Both the position numbers and the translations under genes were made by a program. This document shows positions 8,128 to 12,095 of a stretch of 12,095 nt of DNA, piece by piece. Position 1 is the stretch's first letter, and each line of letters starts with the position of its first letter. A model generated the notes under the pieces. It made no database searches and was not told where the DNA came from. It saw nothing but the letters and a program-made list of their open reading frames with translations. The DNA is from Chloroflexota bacterium (lineage in GTDB: Bacteria; Chloroflexota; Anaerolineae; Anaerolineales; UBA4823), in contig DAOVXM010000023.1 in assembly GCA_030636125.1 (NCBI GenBank), forward strand, positions 1-12,095, read 5' to 3'.

Positions 8128-9021
8128 CTAACTTTGAGCTAATGCCTCGGCACCACCCGCAATATCTAACATTTCGTTGGTAATGGTTTGTTGGCGTGCC
8201 TTGTTGTATTCCAGTGTTAATGCCGCTGCTAATTCAGTGGCACTGTCTGTGGCATTCTTCATTGCCACCATCCGGGCAGCATGCTCACTGGCTAATGATT
8301 CCAGGACAGCTTGGTAAACCTGCAGTGCTGTGAAGCTGGGGATGATTTCATCTAGGATTTCCGCCTGACCTGGCTCATATATATAAGTAGCCGAGGGACC
8401 ACTCTCCACAACAGCAAAATCCTGGACCCGTTGTTCATCTTCTTCAAATTCCAGGGGAAGCAATTTTTTTATGGTCGGTACTTGCTTCACCATATTTACA
8501 AAGTCAGTGTATACCAGGTAGACCTCATCAACGTTGTGGTCTAAGAATTCATCAACGGCAATACGTCCAATCGCAGATACATCTGTAAAGGCTGGTGCGG
8601 CCGGTAGATCACTGAATTCCGCAATAAGTTCCTTACCTCGCCGGAGGAGTAAATCTCGTCCCTTCCTCCCCACTGTGACGTATTTAACCGGTACAGGATA
8701 ATTATCGAAATGCTGCGCAGTAAAACGCACAATATTCGTATTATATGCACCAGCCAGACCGCGATCTCCGGTTAACAACACCACCAGTACACTATTAACC
8801 TTGAGTCTGGTCGTTAGCAGAGGGTGAAGCACATCCTTGCTAGGCTGGCGGGCGATATGTGCGAGAACCTGCCAGGCTTTTGTCGCATACGGCCGAGTAT
8901 TCATCACTGCCGCCATGGCTTTCCGCACCTTGCTAGCGCTCACTGCTTGCAGAGCCCGAGTGACCTGGGAAATATTTTTTACGCTTGTGATCCTTAACCG
9001 TACTTCTCTTGCATTCGCCAT
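8128..9021 (-). CDS. atpG: F1Fo ATP synthase gamma subunit
   Basis: Gamma is the rotating shaft that couples proton flow in Fo to catalysis in the alpha3beta3 ring. The 297-residue length is typical. The N-terminal helix has the family pattern LRITSVKNISQVTRALQAVS (9-28). The central Rossmann-like part includes LLTGDRGLAGAYNTNIV. The C-terminal helix contains RMVAMKNATDSATEL and ends ITNEMLDIAGGAEAL, the canonical gamma ending that reaches into the beta ring. The ATG at 9021 gives the standard N-terminus; only a weak AGG is found about ten bases before it. It lies 54 bases after atpA, in the usual A-G-D-C order. Confidence 0.97.
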   Translation of the reverse strand: MANAREVRLRITSVKNISQVTRALQAVSASKVRKAMAAVMNTRPYATKAWQVLAHIARQPSKDVLHPLLTTRLKVNSVLVVLLTGDRGLAGAYNTNIVRFTAQHFDNYPVPVKYVTVGRKGRDLLLRRGKELIAEFSDLPAAPAFTDVSAIGRIAVDEFLDHNVDEVYLVYTDFVNMVKQVPTIKKLLPLEFEEDEQRVQDFAVVESGPSATYIYEPGQAEILDEIIPSFTALQVYQAVLESLASEHAARMVAMKNATDSATELAAALTLEYNKARQQTITNEMLDIAGGAEALAQS

Positions 9022-9075
9022 CTGGTTGCCTGATTATTTTCCTGTTTTATATACGAAATAATCTTACCTAATAAC

Positions 9076-10737
9076 CTATTGCCAAGTGCTAGTGAAATCC
9101 TTGAGAACCTCGTGTAATTCTGCCTCATTCTCATCGGTAATGAGCTTCTTCTCTGCGATATCTTTGCCAATTTCAGGATGGGATGTCTCCATATAACGGG
9201 TTAGACTTTGCTCCCACCTGCGCATCTCATCCAACGGAACACCGTCTGAGTATCCCTGAGTTCCGGCAAATATGATAATCACCTGATTGCTGAGCGTAAC
9301 TGGTTCGTATTGCGGTTGTTTGAGAATTTCTTGTAAGTGCTGACCACGATTCAACTGAGCCTGGGTCGATTTGTCCAGATCAGAACCAAATTGGGCAAAT
9401 GCAGCCAATTCCCGGAAAGATGCCATATCTAAGCGCAAGCGTCCTGCCACCTGTCTGATTGCCTTGGTCTGGGCATCACCACCTACACGCGACACCGAGA
9501 GACCCACGTTCACTGCCGGGCGGATACCCGCGTAGAACAGGTTTCCTTCTAAGTAGATTTGCCCATCTGTGATCGAAATCACATTTGTGGGGATATATGC
9601 GGACAAATCACCTAATAATGTCTCGATAATTGGTAGAGCTGTTAGGGAGCCACCAGAACCATTAACTTTGACGATTTTATATTGATCGGCTTTCTCCAAT
9701 GCTTCTATGGCTTTTTCAGCATCATGCTTTGCGAGTGGTCCACCATAAACGGTCTCATCCACTCCCTCCTCGGCTTCAGCCAAATCTCCCTCATAGTCCT
9801 TAGATACAATGACAAACTCATCCGCCAATCGTGCCGCACGTTCAAGCAGGCGTGAGTGCAAATAAAAGACGTCTCCAGGATAGGCTTCTCGTCCAGGTGG
9901 GCGACGTAAGAGCAATGAGACCTGGCGATAAGCCCAGGCATGTTTGGAGAGGTCATCGTAGACAACCAGAGCATCCCTGCCGGTTTCCATGAATTCCTCA
10001 CCAATTGTGCAACCTGAGTAAGGAGCAAAATATTGCAAGGCAGCTGGTTCATCTGCTGAAGCAACCACCACAATGGTGTAATCCATGGCGCCATAGCGTT
10101 CTAATACGGCAACTGTACGGGCTACGGCAGCCTTCTTTTGACCGATAGCAACGTAAATACAGAGTAAATCCTTACCTTTCTGGTTGATAATTGTGTCAAT
10201 TGCTATGGCTGTCTTTCCTGTCTGTCGATCGCCAATAATCAACTCACGTTGTCCGCGACCGATCGGGATCATTGAATCAATCGCTTTTAACCCCGTCTGG
10301 ACGGGAGAATCAACATCCTTCCGAGATACTACACCGGGTGCGATGCGCTCAATAGGGCGATAGTGGTCATACTGTATGGGTCCTTTACCATCGATTGGTT
10401 GTCCCAAGGCATTAACCACACGTCCTATCAAACCATCCCCCACTGGCACAGATGCAATTCGTCCAGTAGAGTTTACCAGCATACCTTCTTCAATACCCGA
10501 GTACTCACCCAAAATGATGACACCCACTGAGTCACTTTCCAGGTTGAAAGCAACCCCTAAGGTTCCATCTGCGAACTGCACGAGTTCTTGAGCGCGTACA
10601 TCTGAAAGGCCACTAACACGAGCGATACCATCACCATCCTCAATGACAGCGCCTACATCGCGAACCTCCATTTCTGGTTGGAAATCCTCGATTTGTTTTT
10701 TCAGGTCAGCGGTTATTTGGTTGATCAGATCTGACAT
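9076..10737 (-). CDS. atpA: F1Fo ATP synthase alpha subunit with internal insertion
   Basis: Alpha holds the non-catalytic nucleotide sites and supplies the arginine finger to the beta sites. Motifs are Walker A GDRQTGKT (169-176), [12 protein letters not shown] (256-267), [20 protein letters not shown] (278-297) and [10 protein letters not shown] (411-420), with Arg417 as the finger. At 553 residues it is about 50 longer than the common 500-510. The excess lies between [10 protein letters not shown] (298-307) and [14 protein letters not shown] (360-373), blocks that are nearly adjacent in most alpha subunits. The extra stretch has an acidic first half and a helix-forming second half. GGAGG (plus 10742-10746) lies four bases from the ATG. 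It is the first gene of the atp transcript here; no atpH, atpF, atpE or atpB precedes it. Confidence 0.97.
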   Translation of the reverse strand: MSDLINQITADLKKQIEDFQPEMEVRDVGAVIEDGDGIARVSGLSDVRAQELVQFADGTLGVAFNLESDSVGVIILGEYSGIEEGMLVNSTGRIASVPVGDGLIGRVVNALGQPIDGKGPIQYDHYRPIERIAPGVVSRKDVDSPVQTGLKAIDSMIPIGRGQRELIIGDRQTGKTAIAIDTIINQKGKDLLCIYVAIGQKKAAVARTVAVLERYGAMDYTIVVVASADEPAALQYFAPYSGCTIGEEFMETGRDALVVYDDLSKHAWAYRQVSLLLRRPPGREAYPGDVFYLHSRLLERAARLADEFVIVSKDYEGDLAEAEEGVDETVYGGPLAKHDAEKAIEALEKADQYKIVKVNGSGGSLTALPIIETLLGDLSAYIPTNVISITDGQIYLEGNLFYAGIRPAVNVGLSVSRVGGDAQTKAIRQVAGRLRLDMASFRELAAFAQFGSDLDKSTQAQLNRGQHLQEILKQPQYEPVTLSNQVIIIFAGTQGYSDGVPLDEMRRWEQSLTRYMETSHPEIGKDIAEKKLITDENEAELHEVLKDFTSTWQ

Positions 10738-10755
10738 TTTGCCTCCGAGGCCAAA
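10738..10755 (-). promoter_or_regulatory. Possible hairpin masking the atpA ribosome binding site
   Basis: On the minus strand GCCT-CGG-AGGC forms a 4-bp stem that includes part of the GGAGG ribosome site, and flanking TTT and AAA can extend it past one G-A mismatch. The preceding CTTTGG (plus 10751-10756) could pair instead with CCAAAG (plus 10789-10794), which would compete with this stem. This is structural inference only. Confidence 0.35.
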
Positions 10756-10823
10756 GTATTATTACTAGGCTAATTCTTACACACTTCGCTTTGGTTATCC
10801 GTTATTATTAAGTCCTCATAATG

Positions 10824-10883
10824 CCAACGCAATACGGCCCGGATGAAAGAATCGTATCCGGGCATGCCATGGGCTACCGTTGG
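10824..10883 (-). repeat. Nested inverted repeat in the atpA leader
   Basis: An inner perfect 8-bp stem pairs 10837-10844 (GCCCGGAT) with 10856-10863 (ATCCGGGC) around an 11-base loop. An outer 6-bp stem pairs 10824-10829 (CCAACG) with 10878-10883 (CGTTGG). Neither strand has a T-run after it, so it is not a standard terminator. It lies inside the predicted leader of the atp mRNA, roughly 85-145 bases before the atpA start. The 254-bp gap between proC and atpA contains this element, the promoter and the ribosome-site hairpin; I see no gene in it. Confidence 0.6.
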
Positions 10884-10944
10884 ATCAATTAATAGCCGTT
10901 TCATTAAAACCATACAGATCGTAATCCCTGATGCAAGTGATCAA

Positions 10945-10973
10945 ATGATACCCGAAAGCGTTAATCTTGTCTA
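10945..10973 (-). promoter_or_regulatory. Promoter of the atpAGDC-mreB operon
   Basis: On the minus strand TAGACA (plus 10968-10973, five of six matches to TTGACA) is followed by exactly 17 bases and TATCAT (plus 10945-10950, five of six to TATAAT). The -35 begins 18 bases after the proC stop. Transcription would start near 10938, leaving a leader of about 200 nt before atpA. This supports atpA as the head of its own transcript. Confidence 0.7.
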
Positions 10974-10991
10974 GTTTTTCACCAATCGCGG

Positions 10992-11852
10992 TCATTCTCC
11001 AGATCCAGGACTCTCAGGAGAATGTATTTTTGCATCCTTGCCCAGTTCTCTAGACCGCTCAAAAGCCGCCCAGATAGCGCGAGAGATAGCTGTACGGAAG
11101 CCAGCCTTTTCTAAGTAATATAGCGCAGCCGCAGAAGTACCACCAGGAGAAGTAACCTGATTCCTTAAACGTGCCAAATGTACAGGATCGTCCCTCTTGT
11201 TATAGTAATCAACCGATCCACGTACGGTCTGTGCTACCAATAATTCAGCAATTCGCCTAGGGAATCCAAGATGTACACCAGCATCCACCATGGCTTCCAT
11301 AAATAAGAAAACATAAGCGGGTCCAGTACCGGATAATGCAGTAGCCATATCCAAGTAATTCTCTTCTTCTACGAAAATTTCCTCTCCCAGGGCTGCTAAA
11401 ATTTGACGAGCCATCTCTAGTTGGTCAGGGGATACGCTAGAGGCTGCTGTCCACACCGTAATACCTTCGCCAATTTGAGCAGGGGTATTAGGCATTGAAC
11501 GCACTATGATATTATGACCCACGCCGCCGCTGATCTTCTCAATCGAGGCTCCCGCGACGATCGACAATATCAATGCCGTTGACTGTATTGAACCTCGCAG
11601 ATCAAGCAATACCCGATCCAACCGTTGGGGCTTTACAGACAAAACCACCACTTCAGCATCCTGAGCCGCCGCTTTATTATCTGTAAAAGGAATCACACTA
11701 TAACAATCCTGAAGATACTTAACCCTATTGATACTTGGGCCAGACACTTGTAATACCCCAGGGGCTGCAACATTCTCCCGTATCAATCCAGCGATCATAG
11801 CCTCTGCCATGACACCAGGACCGATAAATGCGATTTTTCTATTGTCAAACAA
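10992..11852 (-). CDS. proC: Pyrroline-5-carboxylate reductase ProC
   Basis: ProC catalyses the last step of proline synthesis, reducing pyrroline-5-carboxylate with NAD(P)H in the cytoplasm. The 286-residue protein is slightly longer than the usual 265-275 because of a polar tail after about 273. The N-terminal Rossmann domain begins IAFIGPGVMAEAMI (8-21) and includes VVVLSVKPQ (68-76). VRSMPNTPAQIGEG (117-130), ALSGTGPAYVFLFMEAM and QVTSPGGTSAAAL are the classic substrate and dimer motifs. The start appears to be TTG at 11852: an in-frame TGA lies two codons upstream, and AAAGGAG lies nine bases before the TTG. A nearby ATG (out of frame) opens only a four-codon frame. It is upstream of the atp operon on the same strand but separated by 254 bases and a new promoter. 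Confidence 0.96.
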   Translation of the reverse strand: MFDNRKIAFIGPGVMAEAMIAGLIRENVAAPGVLQVSGPSINRVKYLQDCYSVIPFTDNKAAAQDAEVVVLSVKPQRLDRVLLDLRGSIQSTALILSIVAGASIEKISGGVGHNIIVRSMPNTPAQIGEGITVWTAASSVSPDQLEMARQILAALGEEIFVEEENYLDMATALSGTGPAYVFLFMEAMVDAGVHLGFPRRIAELLVAQTVRGSVDYYNKRDDPVHLARLRNQVTSPGGTSAAALYYLEKAGFRTAISRAIWAAFERSRELGKDAKIHSPESPGSGE

Positions 11853-11908
11853 TACTCATTACTCCTTTAGCTAGTGTTACGTCAAATGTGCTTTTTCAGT
11901 AAGAATAG

Positions 11909-11939
11909 ATCATAGACGGAACACTTTAAGCTTTGTCAA
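11909..11939 (-). promoter_or_regulatory. Candidate proC promoter
   Basis: On the minus strand a perfect TTGACA (plus 11934-11939) is followed after 19 bases by TATGAT (plus 11909-11914, five of six matches). The spacer is two bases longer than ideal. The start would be near 11902, giving a leader of about 50 nt containing the AAAGGAG ribosome site. The -35 box lies within one arm of the inverted repeat at 11930-11987. Confidence 0.55.
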
Positions 11940-11987
11940 GGATGTAGTAACCAGGATATCGAATGAAACTTTCAACCTTGACAAAGC
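11930..11987. repeat. Perfect 12-bp inverted repeat overlapping the proC -35
   Basis: GCTTTGTCAAGG (11930-11941) and CCTTGACAAAGC (11976-11987) are exact reverse complements separated by 34 bases. Each arm holds an outward-facing TTGACA. It could be a spaced operator pair for a regulator of proC, or paired -35 elements. No good -10 follows the plus-strand copy. The remaining sequence to the window end (11988-12095) shows no gene, tRNA or other clear feature. Confidence 0.55.
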
Positions 11988-12095
11988 ACTCGTGCAGTTG
12001 GGCCTAAATGCATCGGTGGTTTCTGTTGTCTCCTGCCTGCCGATACTCATTAAGTCGTAGTAGGAAAAATCTCAAAAAGTCGTAGCGCTCTTAGC

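Noticed and set aside
9705..10094. 129-codon minus-strand frame within atpA
   Set aside because: It is a shifted frame of atpA, overlapping the conserved alpha-subunit coding and with no family resemblance.
10837..10863. 8-bp hairpin as a terminator for proC
   Set aside because: No T-run follows on the minus strand, and the stem lies downstream of a good promoter, so it is better explained as part of the atp leader.
12052..12085. Direct repeat AAGTCGTAG at 12052-12060 and 12077-12085
   Set aside because: Only two short copies are present, with no associated structure or regular array; it may be chance or may continue beyond the window.

Overview
The window is a compact stretch of bacterial chromosome with housekeeping genes and no mobile elements, CRISPR arrays, tRNAs or rRNAs that I can see. 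Base composition is near 50% GC. The gene set (Obg with a C-terminal OCT domain, NadD, Rex, an MreB-family protein beside F1-ATPase genes) and the general character of the proteins suggest a Chloroflexota bacterium, most likely of the Anaerolineae type. That placement is inference from protein style, not from a marker gene search. Gene density is high and no gene-free gap exceeds 300 bases.

Layout, left to right. A plus-strand gene (72-1040) encodes a TPR-like N-terminal region joined to an alpha/beta-hydrolase fold whose catalytic Ser and His positions appear to be lost. It converges, with an 11-bp gap, on a minus-strand cluster running obg, nadD and an MFS exporter of the fosmidomycin-resistance type (4140 down to 1052). 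Divergent from obg is rex, the NADH/NAD+-sensing repressor (4356-4982). The intergenic space between them holds a good Rex operator and a consensus extended -10 promoter for obg. A strong stem-loop after rex separates it from the next minus-strand block.

The right half is a minus-strand F1-ATPase operon, atpA-atpG-atpD-atpC (10737 down to 6143), followed after 6 bases by an MreB-like actin homologue (6136-5123). The genes for subunits a, c, b and delta are not upstream of atpA. Instead there is a 254-bp gap with its own near-consensus promoter and a leader of about 200 nt containing inverted repeats, then proC (11852-10992). The atp cluster is therefore split at the alpha gene, and its mRNA probably carries the MreB-like gene as a fifth cistron.

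The most interesting points are: (1) the MreB-like protein keeps the overall MreB sequence but has replaced most nucleotide-hydrolysis residues, and its gene is embedded in the ATP synthase operon; (2) the alpha subunit carries an insertion of about 50 residues between two very conserved blocks; (3) the atpA leader could form mutually exclusive structures around its ribosome binding site; (4) the hydrolase-like protein looks like a pseudoenzyme; (5) the Rex operator sits between rex and obg and could link redox state to both.
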